Part shown: one piece after another, positions 36,010 through 47,686 of the stretch | Layout: the number at the start of each line of letters is the position of its first letter | Numbering within the stretch: position 1 is the first letter of the stretch | DNA from: Streptomyces sp. KMM 9044 | Lineage (GTDB): Bacteria; Actinomycetota; Actinomycetes; Streptomycetales; Streptomycetaceae | Direction: 5' to 3' | DNA length: 64,000 nucleotides | Assembly (NCBI RefSeq): GCF_024701375.2 | Contig: NZ_CP113910.1 | Span: forward strand, 2,356,001 to 2,420,000 | Made by a program: the position numbers and the translations under genes | Notes under the pieces: model-generated | Databases searched by the model: none | What the model was told of the DNA's origin: nothing | What the model saw: only the letters and a program-made list of their open reading frames with translations

Positions 36010-36426
36010 ATGAGCGACCTTCTGGAACGACTGCGCGGGCGTGGCTGGCGGATGACCGCACAGCGTCGTGTGGTGGCCGAGGTCCTCGACGGCGATCACG
36101 TCCATCTGACGGCCGACGAGGTGCACGCCCGAGCTGTCACCAAGCTGCCCGAGATCTCCCGGGCGACCGTCTACAACACACTGGGCGAGCTGGTCACGCT
36201 CGGTGAGGTGGTGGAGGTCTCCACGGACAAACGGGCCAAGCGCTACGACCCGAACGCCCACCGGCCGCACCACCACCTGGTGTGCGCACGGTGCGGCGCG
36301 ATCCGTGACGTGCATCCGACCGGCAACCCGCTGGCCGACCTCCCCGACACGGAGCGCTTCGGCTTCACGGTGTCGGGCGTCGAGATGACGTACCGCGGCG
36401 TCTGCCCGAACTGCGTACCTGCGTAA
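36010..36426 (+). CDS. catR: CatR, Fur/PerR-family peroxide-sensing repressor of catalase
   Basis: A 138-aa Fur-family protein. The winged helix is [20 protein letters not shown] to [19 protein letters not shown] (about 10-65). The sensory metal residues are in [20 protein letters not shown], with the zinc pairs CARC and CPNC. It should repress catA and itself until peroxide oxidises its metal-bound residues. No ribosome site precedes the ATG, and a -10-like TTAGACT ends about 10 bases before it, so the mRNA may be leaderless. Confidence 0.92.
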   Translation: MSDLLERLRGRGWRMTAQRRVVAEVLDGDHVHLTADEVHARAVTKLPEISRATVYNTLGELVTLGEVVEVSTDKRAKRYDPNAHRPHHHLVCARCGAIRDVHPTGNPLADLPDTERFGFTVSGVEMTYRGVCPNCVPA

Positions 36427-36469
36427 CGTTCCGCCAGCGCCACCACGCATCCACGGATGCGCACATGCA

Positions 36470-36505
36470 CCGAGGGCCGGAACCCTTTCGGATTCCGGCC
36501 CTCGG
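36470..36505. terminator. Terminator between catR and the first initiator tRNA
   Basis: CCGAGGGCCGGAA (36470-36482) pairs with TTCCGGCCCTCGG (36493-36505), a 13-bp perfect stem with a 10-base loop. It lies 44 bases beyond catR and 8 bases beyond the tRNA 3' end, so it can serve both convergent transcripts. Confidence 0.8.
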
Positions 36506-36512
36506 CCTTCAG

Positions 36513-36586
36513 TAGCGGGGACAGGATTTGAACCTGCGACCTCTGGGTTATGAGCCCAGCGAGCTACCGAGCTGCTCCACCCCGCG
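36513..36586 (-). tRNA. Initiator tRNA-fMet (CAT), copy 1
   Basis: A 74-nt tRNA without encoded CCA. Read on the minus strand it starts CGCGGGGTGGAGCAGC. The anticodon arm is CTGGG-CTCATAA-CCCAG with anticodon CAT and the three G:C pairs typical of initiators. The T arm is GCAGG-TTCAAAT-CCTGT. The first pair is C1 against T72, the initiator-type mismatch. It is identical to copy 2. Confidence 0.95.
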
Positions 36587-36659
36587 TCGACGTATGCAAC
36601 GTTACGTCAAGGACGCGGACGGAGGCAAATTCCTTTCGGAGCGGTCGTACGCCCCCGAG

Positions 36660-36843
36660 CTGCGGCGACACCGTCCCACCGCCGGCCGGACGGGCGGACG
36701 GGCGGCCGGGCGGACGGGCGGACGGGCGGACGGGCGGCCGGGCGGACGGGCGGACGGGCGGACGGGCGGCCGGACGGGCGGACGGGCGGACGGGCGGACG
36801 GGCGGCCGGACGGGCGGACGGGCGGACGGGCGGACGGGCGGCC
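36660..36843. repeat. GC-only minisatellite after the Sel1/TPR gene
   Basis: From about 36682 to 36840 the plus strand is an almost uninterrupted array of 4-bp-phased GGAC/GGGC/GGCC words, chiefly the 8-mer GGACGGGC with GGCCGGGC or GGCCGGAC variants. It contains only G, C and every eighth base or so an A. It begins after the tRNA and runs up to the stop codon of the Sel1/TPR gene at 36844. Confidence 0.9.
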
Positions 36844-38661
36844 TCAGGCCGAGAGTTCCTCCCGGAGGGCGTCGCGCAGGCGGATCGCGCGCTCCATGAC
36901 CGCCGCCGGGCCCAGTGCCGCCGCGCGGTCGGCCCAGCGCTGCCCCTCGGCGAGCTCACCCCGGCGCGCGTAGACCAGGGCGAGCCGCAGGGCGGCACGC
37001 CCGTGCCCGGCGTCGGCCGCGCGGGCCCACCACAGGGCCGCCTCGGGCTCGCTGCCCTCACGGGCCAGCAGCAGGCCCAGGTTGAACGCGCCATTGCGGG
37101 AACCGGCCTCGGCCGCCTCCCGGTACCAGCGGGCCGCCTCGACCACGTCACCACGGGCCGCGGCGAGCATGCCGACCCGCACCTGTGCGCGCCGGTGGCC
37201 CTGCAGGGCCGCGCGCTCGTACCACTCCTCGCACTCGCTGCGCCGGTTCACCGGCTCGCCCAGTTCGTGCGCAGGCTCCGGCGGGCGGCGGGCGTCCAGC
37301 ACGGCCGCCAGGCGGTAGGCGGCCTCGGCGCTGCCGCCGCCCGCCGCGCACCGCAGGAACCGCTCCGCCTCACCCTCGTCGCCGTCGCGCAGCCGGGCCA
37401 TGCCGACCTGGAGCGCGGCCTCCGTGTGCCCGGCGCCCGCGGCCTGCTCGTACCAGCGCAGCGCGGCCTCCTTCTCCTCCCGGCCCGCGTGCAGGATGCC
37501 GAGGTTGAAGGCGGCGTCCACGCTGCCCGCCTCCGCGGCCTTGGAGAACCAGGGCTCCGCCCCCTTCTCGTCGCCGGCCGTCAGCAGCAGGATCGCCAGC
37601 GCGTTGGCCGCCTCCCGGTGGCCGGCATAGGCGGCCCGGCGGTACCACTGCTCGGCCGGGCCGGTCCGTCCCTGCTCGGCGCAGAGCAGCGCGAGGTTGT
37701 ACGCGCCGTTGACGTCGCCCGCGTCCATCGCGGCCCGGTACCAGCGTTCGGCGGTCTGGGTCTCGCCGCGCTCGGCGTGCAGGGCGCCCAGCGCGTTGGC
37801 GGCGTTGCCGTCGCCGTCCTGGGCGGCGCGCAGCCACCACACGGCGGCGTTCTCGGTGTCGCCGGCGTCGCGCAGCAGGAAGGCGAGCGCGCAGGCGGCC
37901 CGCGCCTCCCCGTCCTTGGCCGACGTCAGGTACCAGCGGCCGGCCTCCTTGAGTTCGCCGCGCTTCTCCAGGATCGCGCCGAGGTGCAGCGCGGCCCTGC
38001 GGTGTCCCCGCGCGGCGGCCTGCCGGTACCACTGCTCGGCCTCCTCCAGGAACGGGAGGGTGTCCTCGCCTGCCTCCCGGACCACCTTCCGGTCCAGCGT
38101 CCTCGCCAGGCGGTAGGCGGCTTCCCGGTGTCCCCGCTCGGCGGCCGTCCGCATCCAGCGCTCGGCACCTGCCGCGTCCCCGCGGTGTTCCAGCAGGTCG
38201 GCGAGGGCGTAGGCACCCAGGGCGTGTTCCTGCTCGGCAGACTGGCGCAGCCAGTACTCGGCGGCGGGCTCGTCGCCACGCTCCCGGTGGTACCGGCCGA
38301 GTGCGTGCGCCGCCGGGGCCGATCCGGCGACGGCCGCGATCCGCCACCACACCGCGGCCTCCTCCGGGTAGCCGCGCTGGAACAGAAGGACGCCCAGGTT
38401 GTTGGCGGCGGCGCGGTCGCCCGCGGCGGTGGCTGCGCGCAGATGGGGTTCGGCTCCGGCAAGGTCACCGCGGCGCAGCAGCATGGCGCCGAGAACGCTC
38501 ATCGCCTCGACGTCGCCGACTTCGGCGGCGAGCCGTCGACGCAGCTCCTCGGCCGCCTCGTCGGCGGCCTCCGCGGTCTCGTCGCGAGTTTCCTCCCGAG
38601 GGGAGGGATGCTCAATACGTCCCGTCTCGAACAGAGTTGTCCTGTCCCCCATAACATCCAT
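36844..38661 (-). CDS. Long Sel1/TPR-repeat protein
   Basis: A 605-aa protein made almost wholly of about fifteen 36-residue Sel1/TPR-like repeats, each near the pattern A-x-W-(Y/W)-R-x-A-A-x-x-G-H-x-x-A-A-x-x-L-(G/A). Examples are AEQWYRQAAARGHRRAALHL and AERWYRAAMDAGDVNGAYNL. The N-terminal 40 residues are acidic. No membrane segment or enzyme domain is seen. The fold is a superhelical scaffold, so a role in protein complexes is likely, but no partner can be named. The start (GTG or ATG at 38661) is uncertain; an ATG three codons later is equally possible. The gene is flanked by two identical initiator tRNA genes. Confidence 0.82.
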   Translation of the reverse strand: MDVMGDRTTLFETGRIEHPSPREETRDETAEAADEAAEELRRRLAAEVGDVEAMSVLGAMLLRRGDLAGAEPHLRAATAAGDRAAANNLGVLLFQRGYPEEAAVWWRIAAVAGSAPAAHALGRYHRERGDEPAAEYWLRQSAEQEHALGAYALADLLEHRGDAAGAERWMRTAAERGHREAAYRLARTLDRKVVREAGEDTLPFLEEAEQWYRQAAARGHRRAALHLGAILEKRGELKEAGRWYLTSAKDGEARAACALAFLLRDAGDTENAAVWWLRAAQDGDGNAANALGALHAERGETQTAERWYRAAMDAGDVNGAYNLALLCAEQGRTGPAEQWYRRAAYAGHREAANALAILLLTAGDEKGAEPWFSKAAEAGSVDAAFNLGILHAGREEKEAALRWYEQAAGAGHTEAALQVGMARLRDGDEGEAERFLRCAAGGGSAEAAYRLAAVLDARRPPEPAHELGEPVNRRSECEEWYERAALQGHRRAQVRVGMLAAARGDVVEAARWYREAAEAGSRNGAFNLGLLLAREGSEPEAALWWARAADAGHGRAALRLALVYARRGELAEGQRWADRAAALGPAAVMERAIRLRDALREELSA

Positions 38662-38825
38662 CGTCGCACCACCTGCAACCTGGGTACACCTGGTATGCCG
38701 CAGTCAGTGAGGTCACTTCAGCGTTTTGTCGACATGCCCACAGAGAGACAAGTGAAACACAGATCCGCCAACTTCCTTCGTCGGCGCGGCCGCAGACGCT
38801 CCCGGCATATGCGTTCGCACACCAC

Positions 38826-38859
38826 AAAGGCCCGGATTCCCTGAGGAATCCGGGCCTTT
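38826..38859 (-). terminator. Terminator after the second initiator tRNA
   Basis: AAAGGCCCGGATTCC (38826-38840), loop CTGA, GGAATCCGGGCCTTT (38845-38859): a 15-bp perfect stem with A/T edges, 25 bases beyond the tRNA 3' end on the minus strand. Confidence 0.85.
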
Positions 38860-38884
38860 ACTGTCGCCGACTTCACGACTTCAG

Positions 38885-38958
38885 TAGCGGGGACAGGATT
38901 TGAACCTGCGACCTCTGGGTTATGAGCCCAGCGAGCTACCGAGCTGCTCCACCCCGCG
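38885..38958 (-). tRNA. Initiator tRNA-fMet (CAT), copy 2
   Basis: Identical in all 74 bases to the tRNA at 36513-36586, with the same CAT anticodon, GGG/CCC anticodon stem and C1 x T72 mismatch. The two genes share CTTCAG immediately beyond the 3' end but have different terminators. Confidence 0.95.
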
Positions 38959-39014
38959 CCGTTGTGTGCCCAACCGTACCACGGCGCGAGGTGGGCCTTT
39001 GACCAGCCGACCTG

Positions 39015-41993
<2,979 letters not shown>

Positions 41994-42145
41994 GGTAGGC
42001 ACCTCGAAGTTCGCTGTTGATTCGTCAGGCCCGCGAGTTCGTGGACCGTGTGCGGGCCCTTTTACTCACGAGCCCACACCTATGCAACTTACTCACCCTT
42101 TACTCGGTTCCCGATTCCGGGCCTGAACGAGAGAGGATTGTGACC

Positions 42146-42688
42146 ATGTCCAACACACCCATGGCGGCGAGCCCGCTCACCCGGGCCGTGCTCGAGATCG
42201 ACGCGTACGTCTCCGGCCTCGGCTGGGACCAGCCCGCCCGGCTCTTCGCCCTCGTAGACACCGCACGGCTGCGTGCCGAGCAGCCTTCTCTCGCGCACCG
42301 GCTCGGTCCGGGCGACGAGCAGGGGACGACCGCCCTCACCCCGATCGAGCAGGATGCCATTCCAACGGGCCAGCCGCTGGACGAGTTCCTGGGCACCGTC
42401 GCCTGGCCCGACTCGGTGGCCGGCTGCGCCCTGACCGTGGAACGTCTGATGCTGCCGCCGTCCGCGGAGGCCCAGGTTCCGCAGGACCTGGAGGAGGACG
42501 CGCTGGCCGCGTGGGTGGCGAAGCACCCGAAGCGCCAGGAGGTCCGTATGACGGTCGCGGTACTGCGCGACGGCGCCCGCGATTCCGCTCTGCGGCTGCG
42601 GGGGAAGGACTCTCCGACGGAGGTCCTCACCGGTTCTGCCCTGGTGCCGGGCCTGGCGGAGGCGTTGACGGCGACGTTCGAGGCGTAG
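42146..42688 (+). CDS. PPA1309 family protein
   Basis: A 180-aa cytosolic actinobacterial protein of unknown function. It matches the PPA1309 family in the N-terminal helix LTRAVLEIDAYVSGLGWDQP and in the central LGTVAWPDSVAGCALTVERL, with REV-like KHPKRQEVRMTVAVLRDGAR near the end. The ATG at 42146 is 9 bases after AGAGAGG. It is divergent from UPF0182 and convergent with the PDZ protease; the pairing of UPF0182, PPA1309 and PDZ-protease genes is widespread in actinobacteria. Confidence 0.83.
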   Translation: MSNTPMAASPLTRAVLEIDAYVSGLGWDQPARLFALVDTARLRAEQPSLAHRLGPGDEQGTTALTPIEQDAIPTGQPLDEFLGTVAWPDSVAGCALTVERLMLPPSAEAQVPQDLEEDALAAWVAKHPKRQEVRMTVAVLRDGARDSALRLRGKDSPTEVLTGSALVPGLAEALTATFEA

Positions 42689-42732
42689 TCCGAGGCCTGC
42701 CCGTCAGCGACCGCGGCGGGCAGTCCGCACGG

Positions 42733-43827
42733 TCAGGAGGCCGTGCACGTCGGCAGGTCGGCGGTGTCGCCGGAGCCGAGGTCCTTCAGGGCGCCGAGGG
42801 CGTCGTCGATGGTGTCCACCTTGATGAGCGTCAGACCCTCGGGGACGTCCTCGGCGGCGGCCGCGCAGTTGTCGGCGGGCGTGAGGAAGTACTCGGCGCC
42901 CTTGGCGCGCGCGCCGACCGTCTTCATCTCGATCCCGCCGATCGGCCCGACCTTGCCGGCGTCGTCTATGGTGCCGGTGCCGGCGACGAACTTGCCTCCG
43001 GTCAGGCTGCCCGGGGTGAGCTTGTCGTAGAGGCCGAGTGCGAACATCAGACCGGCGCTCGGCCCTCCGACGTCGGCGAGCTTGATGTCGATGGTGAACG
43101 GGAAGGTGTGGTCGATTCCGGCGGCGATCCCGACGACGGCGCGGTCGTCCCCGGCGTCGTCGGAGGCCACGGTGGTGATCGTGATCTCCTCGGTCCCGGT
43201 CGGCGTCCGGTTCTCCTTCTCGGCGGCGGCCTGCTCCTTGGCGGGCACGATCGTGAAGCCGACGTCCTCGCCGGGCTTGTGCTTGGTCACCAGCTCGGCG
43301 ACGTCGGCCGGCTCGCGCACCGCGCTGCCGTCGACGCTCCTGATCACGTCACCCGCGTGCAGCTTGCCCTCGGCGGGCGATCCCTTGACGACCATGGAGA
43401 CGATCACCCAGGACTTCACCGGGACGTCGAGCTCCTTCAGGGCGGCGACCTTGGCGCTCTCCTGGGACTGGCTGAACTCCTCGGCGTTCTCCTGGGTGGA
43501 CTGCTCCTCCGTCTTGCCGTCGGGGTAGAGCGTGTCGTGCGGCACGACCTTGTTGTCGTGCGCGAGCCACCCGTAGACGGCCTCGACCAGGTTCATCCGG
43601 TAGTCAGCGCTCGTGACCCGCACCGTGGTCATGTTGAGGTGGCCGTCGGTCGGATACGTCTTGCGCCCGTCGATCCGCAGCACCGGGTCGCCGTCATGAT
43701 CACCCAGAGTGTTGACCGTCGGCCCCGGGGACATCTCCGAGTACGGCACAGGGATGAACACACCCGCGCACAGAAGCACGATCAGCATGAGGGTGGAGGC
43801 GAGCATCGTCGCAGTGCGGCGTGGCAT
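42733..43827 (-). CDS. Membrane-anchored PDZ and Lon-like (S16) serine protease
   Basis: A 364-aa protein. One N-terminal signal-anchor (MLASTLMLIVLLCAGVFIPV), an extracytoplasmic region, a PDZ domain (about 140-205: VVKGSPAEGKLHAGDVIRSV) and a Lon-type catalytic domain. The catalytic Ser is in ADVGGPSAGLMFALG and the Lys in IEMKTVGARAKGAEYFL, so the Ser-Lys dyad is intact. It belongs to the YlbL-like group. A role in envelope protein quality control is inferred from the family. Confidence 0.9.
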   Translation of the reverse strand: MPRRTATMLASTLMLIVLLCAGVFIPVPYSEMSPGPTVNTLGDHDGDPVLRIDGRKTYPTDGHLNMTTVRVTSADYRMNLVEAVYGWLAHDNKVVPHDTLYPDGKTEEQSTQENAEEFSQSQESAKVAALKELDVPVKSWVIVSMVVKGSPAEGKLHAGDVIRSVDGSAVREPADVAELVTKHKPGEDVGFTIVPAKEQAAAEKENRTPTGTEEITITTVASDDAGDDRAVVGIAAGIDHTFPFTIDIKLADVGGPSAGLMFALGLYDKLTPGSLTGGKFVAGTGTIDDAGKVGPIGGIEMKTVGARAKGAEYFLTPADNCAAAAEDVPEGLTLIKVDTIDDALGALKDLGSGDTADLPTCTAS

Positions 43828-43864
43828 GCACCGACAGTACGGGACGGGTCTGTCAGCGCACTGT

Positions 43865-43890
43865 CAGGGCCGCCCGGACGGGCGGCCCTG
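43865..43890. terminator. Hairpin between the small membrane protein gene and the PDZ protease
   Basis: CAGGGCCGCCC (43865-43875), loop GGAC, GGGCGGCCCTG (43880-43890), followed on the plus strand by ATCTTTTCC. On the minus strand it lies 9 bases after the stop at 43899. Confidence 0.7.
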
Positions 43891-43898
43891 ATCTTTTC

Positions 43899-44105
43899 CT
43901 ACACACGTGACCTGCTGTTTCGACACGAGGGCCGGACCTCTTCCTCCGCCGGCCGAGGTCTCTCCATGGCTTCGCGGAACCGGGCGTAACCGATGAGCTC
44001 GGGGCCGTCGCTCCGCACCCGGCGGGTGCGACTGGCCCAACTGCCCCACAGTCCCGCGCCGACCGCGGTCATCAACGGAATCAGCAACCAGGCAAGCGCC
44101 GCCAT
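43899..44105 (-). CDS. Small single-pass membrane protein
   Basis: A 68-aa protein with one hydrophobic segment (AALAWLLIPLMTAVGAGLWG) and a basic cytoplasmic tail containing ELIGYARFREAMERP, a segment conserved in Streptomyces homologs as I recall them. The ATG at 44105 is the natural start; GGAGGTCGGC precedes it. Function unknown. Confidence 0.65.
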   Translation of the reverse strand: MAALAWLLIPLMTAVGAGLWGSWASRTRRVRSDGPELIGYARFREAMERPRPAEEEVRPSCRNSRSRV

Positions 44106-44289
44106 GCCGACCTCCCATCCCCATGAGCGTCCGCGACTGACTGATCAGCAGATTAACCATCCGCAGTGACAACGCTCATACCCGGGGGGAGGTTGCGCAA
44201 GCGGAGCGGAACGGGGAACAGACGTGCGAGAGCGGAGGTGGTGGGGCGGCCCTCGGAGGCCTCCTCCCGGCATGCCTCACCCGCCCGCG

Positions 44290-44748
44290 CTACGCGCCGA
44301 CCCACTCCTCGGTCCCGTCCGCGAACGTCTGGTGCTTCCAGATGGGCACCTCGTGCTTGAGGTCGTCGATCAGCTTCCGGCAGGCCTCGAAGGCCTCGCC
44401 CCGGTGTGCACACGAAACACCGACGACGACGGCAAGATCCCCGACCCCGAGGCCCCCCACCCTGTGCACGGCCGCCAGCGCCCGCACGGGGTACTCGGCG
44501 ACGACCTTCTCGGCGATCCGCCGCATCTCTTCCTCGGCGCTCGGGTGGCACGAGTACCCCAGCTCATCGACGTCGGCCCCGCCGTCGTGGTTGCGTACGG
44601 TCCCCACGAACAGTGCCGTCCCTCCGGCCGCGTCGTCGCCGACGGCCCGGAAGACCTCGTCGACGGAGAGCGGCGTGCCCCGGATCGCGATCAGTTTGAT
44701 CGGATCCTGTGCGGGCTGCTCACCGGGGTGATCGTTCGTGGATGCCAT
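44290..44748 (-). CDS. moaE: Molybdopterin synthase catalytic subunit MoaE
   Basis: A 152-aa MoaE protein that, with thiocarboxylated MoaD, converts precursor Z to molybdopterin. Motifs: GGTALFVGTVRNHDGGADVD (conserved GxVR), LGYSCHPSAEEEMRRIAEK, VHRVGGLGVGDLAVVVGVSC, HRGEAFEACRKLIDDLKHEV and PIWKHQTFADGTEEWVG with the catalytic Lys. The ATG at 44748 is chosen; an in-frame ATG nine bases upstream is possible. No other moa gene is in the window. Confidence 0.92.
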   Translation of the reverse strand: MASTNDHPGEQPAQDPIKLIAIRGTPLSVDEVFRAVGDDAAGGTALFVGTVRNHDGGADVDELGYSCHPSAEEEMRRIAEKVVAEYPVRALAAVHRVGGLGVGDLAVVVGVSCAHRGEAFEACRKLIDDLKHEVPIWKHQTFADGTEEWVGA

Positions 44749-44860
44749 GTCCTCCATCGTGCCCCACGCCCACGCCGGCGCAAAAGCACCCCTGTGTCCC
44801 GTCGGCGCCCTGCCCCCGGCGGGTGCCGCGTGGTACTCGAATACGGCCACCGCGTGGTGC

Positions 44861-45976
44861 TCAGATCCGCCGCCGGGCCTTCCGCGCCCGCCGCACCACT
44901 GCCGCCGCACCCAGCAGGGCCACCGTCGCTCCCGCGGCGCCGGCAGCCGTCGCGTCCTTGCGTCCGAGCCGCCGCCCGGCGACGGTGTGCCGGCCGGCGA
45001 CCTCCTCCAGCAGCTCGGCCAGCACCTGCTCGTTGGTGTAGGCGGGCCGCCACCCGGCGTCGTGCAGTCGGCTCCCGCTGACCACCCAGGGGTGCATCGT
45101 GTACGCCAGGTCCCCGGCCGGGGACGGGGTGAGCCCGATCCGGTGCAGCCGGGCCGCCGCGCCCAGCGCGACCGCCGACGGCAGCTCCATCCGCCGGATC
45201 CCGCTGAGCTCCTCGACCTCCTCCTGCTCCAGCCATCCGTCGCACCCGACGGCCAGCTCTCCGTCGGCCTTCTCCAGGACGGCGTACTCCAGGGCACTGC
45301 ACAGGTCGTCGACGTGGCAGAACTGCCACGCGGGCCGCGAACCGGCCACCACGAGCAGCCGAGGCGACTCGAAGTATCTGGTCAGCGCAGTGTCGGTGCC
45401 GCCCACGAGCACGGCCGGACGCACCACCGTGACATTGAGCCCGGGGTGTGCACGGGGTGCCCTGCGCGCGAGCCGCTCGATCTCCAGGAGGTCGCCCACG
45501 CCCGTCGCCTCGGCGGTGGCCCGCAGTTCCGCGTCCTCGGACAGCGGCAGCTCGTTGTCCGGGAGCGCCCCGTAGACCATCGTCGAGGTGCACAGCACCG
45601 CTCGGTGCACTCCGGCGGCCGCGGCGGCGGTCAGCACGGTCTGCGTCCCGCGGACGTTGTAGGCCGTCCGGGTGGCAGCGTCGGTCTCCAGGTCGAGGTC
45701 GAGTGCCAGATGGACCACGGCGTCGGCCCCGCGCAGCCGGTCCGCGATGGCGGGGTCCCGTACGTCGAGGATGTGCCACTGTGCCTCGGCGCACTCGCCG
45801 CGGCGCTCGTCGATGGCGATGACCTGCTTGATCTCCTGCGAGGCAGCGAGCCGCTCGGTGAGCAGCGCGCCGACACCCGAGGCGGCGCCGGTGACCGCGA
45901 CGACGGGCCCCCGCGCGGGCGACGAGCGGGCTGACCGGTTTCGCGCTGCGCGAACCTGTGGATCTGGGGAACTCAC
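44861..45976 (-). CDS. SDR-family NAD(P)-binding protein (epimerase/dehydratase-like)
   Basis: A 371-aa extended short-chain dehydrogenase-like protein. The nucleotide loop is VVAVTGAASGVGALLTERLA (about 25-44) and the active-site strand ends VLCTSTMVYGALPDN, where the usual YxxxK lysine is absent, so catalysis is doubtful. The last 45 residues contain a hydrophobic stretch (TAAGAAGATVALLGAAAVV) followed by arginines, suggesting a C-terminal membrane anchor. The GTG at 45976 is preceded by GGAG seven bases upstream. It is upstream of moaE on the same strand and divergent from the DUF2342 gene. Confidence 0.8.
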   Translation of the reverse strand: MSSPDPQVRAARNRSARSSPARGPVVAVTGAASGVGALLTERLAASQEIKQVIAIDERRGECAEAQWHILDVRDPAIADRLRGADAVVHLALDLDLETDAATRTAYNVRGTQTVLTAAAAAGVHRAVLCTSTMVYGALPDNELPLSEDAELRATAEATGVGDLLEIERLARRAPRAHPGLNVTVVRPAVLVGGTDTALTRYFESPRLLVVAGSRPAWQFCHVDDLCSALEYAVLEKADGELAVGCDGWLEQEEVEELSGIRRMELPSAVALGAAARLHRIGLTPSPAGDLAYTMHPWVVSGSRLHDAGWRPAYTNEQVLAELLEEVAGRHTVAGRRLGRKDATAAGAAGATVALLGAAAVVRRARKARRRI

Positions 45977-46168
45977 CGGGCGTCTCCAGCGGTTGTCTTC
46001 AGTACGAGCGCATGCGAAGCATGCGTACCAGGTGGCATCCATCCTGCCGCAGGCCTTATGTCGGCGAAGCATCGAGGCTCGAACCGCCTCAGGTGTCTAC
46101 GCTGGGTGGTGTTGTCGGGCAACCGCGCCGCCGGAAAGAACCGGTGGCCCTATCAGCCGAGGAATCCC

Positions 46169-47686
46169 GTGAGTGACACCCCATTCGGATTCGGCCTTCC
46201 GCCGGAGGAGCCGGACGACGGCGACGAGGGCAAGAAGAAGGACCAGCAGAGCGGTGGTGGTCAGGACCCGGCCAACCCGTTCGGTCTCGGCATGTCCGGA
46301 GCCGGTGGCTTCGGCGCACCCGGCGCGGACAATCCGTTCGCCGCGATGTTCGGTTCCCTGAACCCCAACGACCTGGGCGCCGCGTTCCAGCAGCTCGGCC
46401 AGATGCTCTCCTACGAGGGCGGCCCGGTGAACTGGGACATGGCCAAGCAGATCGCCCGCCAGACGGTGTCCCAGGGCACCGCCGACGGCACGAAGGACGC
46501 GAGCGTCGGCCCCGCCGAGCGCAAGGCCGTCGACGAGGCCGTCCGGCTGGCCGACCTGTGGCTGGACGATGCCACCTCGCTGCCGTCCGGTGCGGCTTCT
46601 TCGGTGGCCTGGAGCCGCGCGGAGTGGGTCGAGGCGACGCTTCCGGCGTGGCGGGAGCTCGTGGACCCGGTCGCCGAGCGTGTCGGCACCGCCATGGGCG
46701 ATGTGCTGCCGGAGGAGATGCAGGCCATGGCGGGCCCGCTGATCGGCATGATGCGTTCGATGGGCGGAGCCATGTTCGGTACGCAGATCGGCCAGGCGGT
46801 CGGCGTGCTGGCCGGTGAGGTCGTCGGCTCCACCGACATCGGTCTGCCGCTCGGCCCGGTCGGCAAGGCCGCGCTGCTGCCGGTGAACATCGCGGCGTTC
46901 GGCAAGGACCTGGGCGTCCCGCAGGAGGAGGTGCGGCTGTATCTCGCCCTGCGGGAGGCCGCCCACCAGCGCCTGTTCGCGCATGTGCCGTGGCTGCGCT
47001 CCCACCTGTACGGCGCGGTCGACGGCTACGCGCGCGGGATCGAGGTCGACACCGCCAAGCTGGAGGACGTGGTCGGCCAGTTCGACCCGCAGAACCCGGA
47101 GCAGCTCCAGGAAGCTCTTCAGCAGGGCATGTTCCAGCCGGAGGACACCCCGCAGCAGAAGACGGCGCTGGCCCGTCTCGAGACGGCACTGGCCCTCGTC
47201 GAGGGCTGGGTGGACGCAGTGGTGCACGCGGCGGCGAAGCCCCGCCTGTCGTCGGCGGACGCGCTGCGCGAGACGCTGCGCCGCCGCCGTGCCTCGGGCG
47301 GCCCCGCGGAGCAGACGTTCGCCACGCTGATCGGTCTGGAGCTGCGCCCGCGCCGGCTGCGCGACGCCTCGCGCCTGTGGGCCTCACTCACGGACGCGCA
47401 CGGCGTCGACGGGAGGGACGCCCTGTGGGCCCACCCCGACATGCTGCCGACGGCCACCGACCTGGACGACCCGGACGGCTTCGTGCACCGCGAGCAGACC
47501 GACTTCTCCGAGCTGGACAAGATGCTCGGCGAGGCGGCGGGCAAGCACGACCTCGGCAAGCGGAGCAACAACGAAGACACCAAGGACACCAAGGACACCA
47601 CCGGGGACGCCGACGGGGGCAGCAACGACGGCGGCGAGGACGGGGGCGGCCGGGGCGGCGACCGCAAGGGTGACGGCGCCGAGTGA
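46169..47686 (+). CDS. DUF2342 zincin-like protein (putative zinc-dependent metalloprotease)
   Basis: A 505-aa actinobacterial protein of the DUF2342 family, related to coenzyme-F420-linked hydrolases in its annotation history. The N-terminal ~60 residues are Gly/Pro/Asn-rich and disordered. The conserved helix is VRLYLALREAAHQRLFAHVP, a zincin-like E-x2-H motif. The last ~50 residues are acidic low-complexity (repeated DTK, then DGG). The GTG at 46169 is preceded by GAGG six bases upstream. Its stop overlaps the Nudix start (GTGA). Confidence 0.82.
   Translation: MSDTPFGFGLPPEEPDDGDEGKKKDQQSGGGQDPANPFGLGMSGAGGFGAPGADNPFAAMFGSLNPNDLGAAFQQLGQMLSYEGGPVNWDMAKQIARQTVSQGTADGTKDASVGPAERKAVDEAVRLADLWLDDATSLPSGAASSVAWSRAEWVEATLPAWRELVDPVAERVGTAMGDVLPEEMQAMAGPLIGMMRSMGGAMFGTQIGQAVGVLAGEVVGSTDIGLPLGPVGKAALLPVNIAAFGKDLGVPQEEVRLYLALREAAHQRLFAHVPWLRSHLYGAVDGYARGIEVDTAKLEDVVGQFDPQNPEQLQEALQQGMFQPEDTPQQKTALARLETALALVEGWVDAVVHAAAKPRLSSADALRETLRRRRASGGPAEQTFATLIGLELRPRRLRDASRLWASLTDAHGVDGRDALWAHPDMLPTATDLDDPDGFVHREQTDFSELDKMLGEAAGKHDLGKRSNNEDTKDTKDTTGDADGGSNDGGEDGGGRGGDRKGDGAE

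Noticed and set aside
36682..36843. Regular short repeats that might suggest a CRISPR array
   Set aside because: Units are 4-8 bp with no spacers; it is a simple GC minisatellite.
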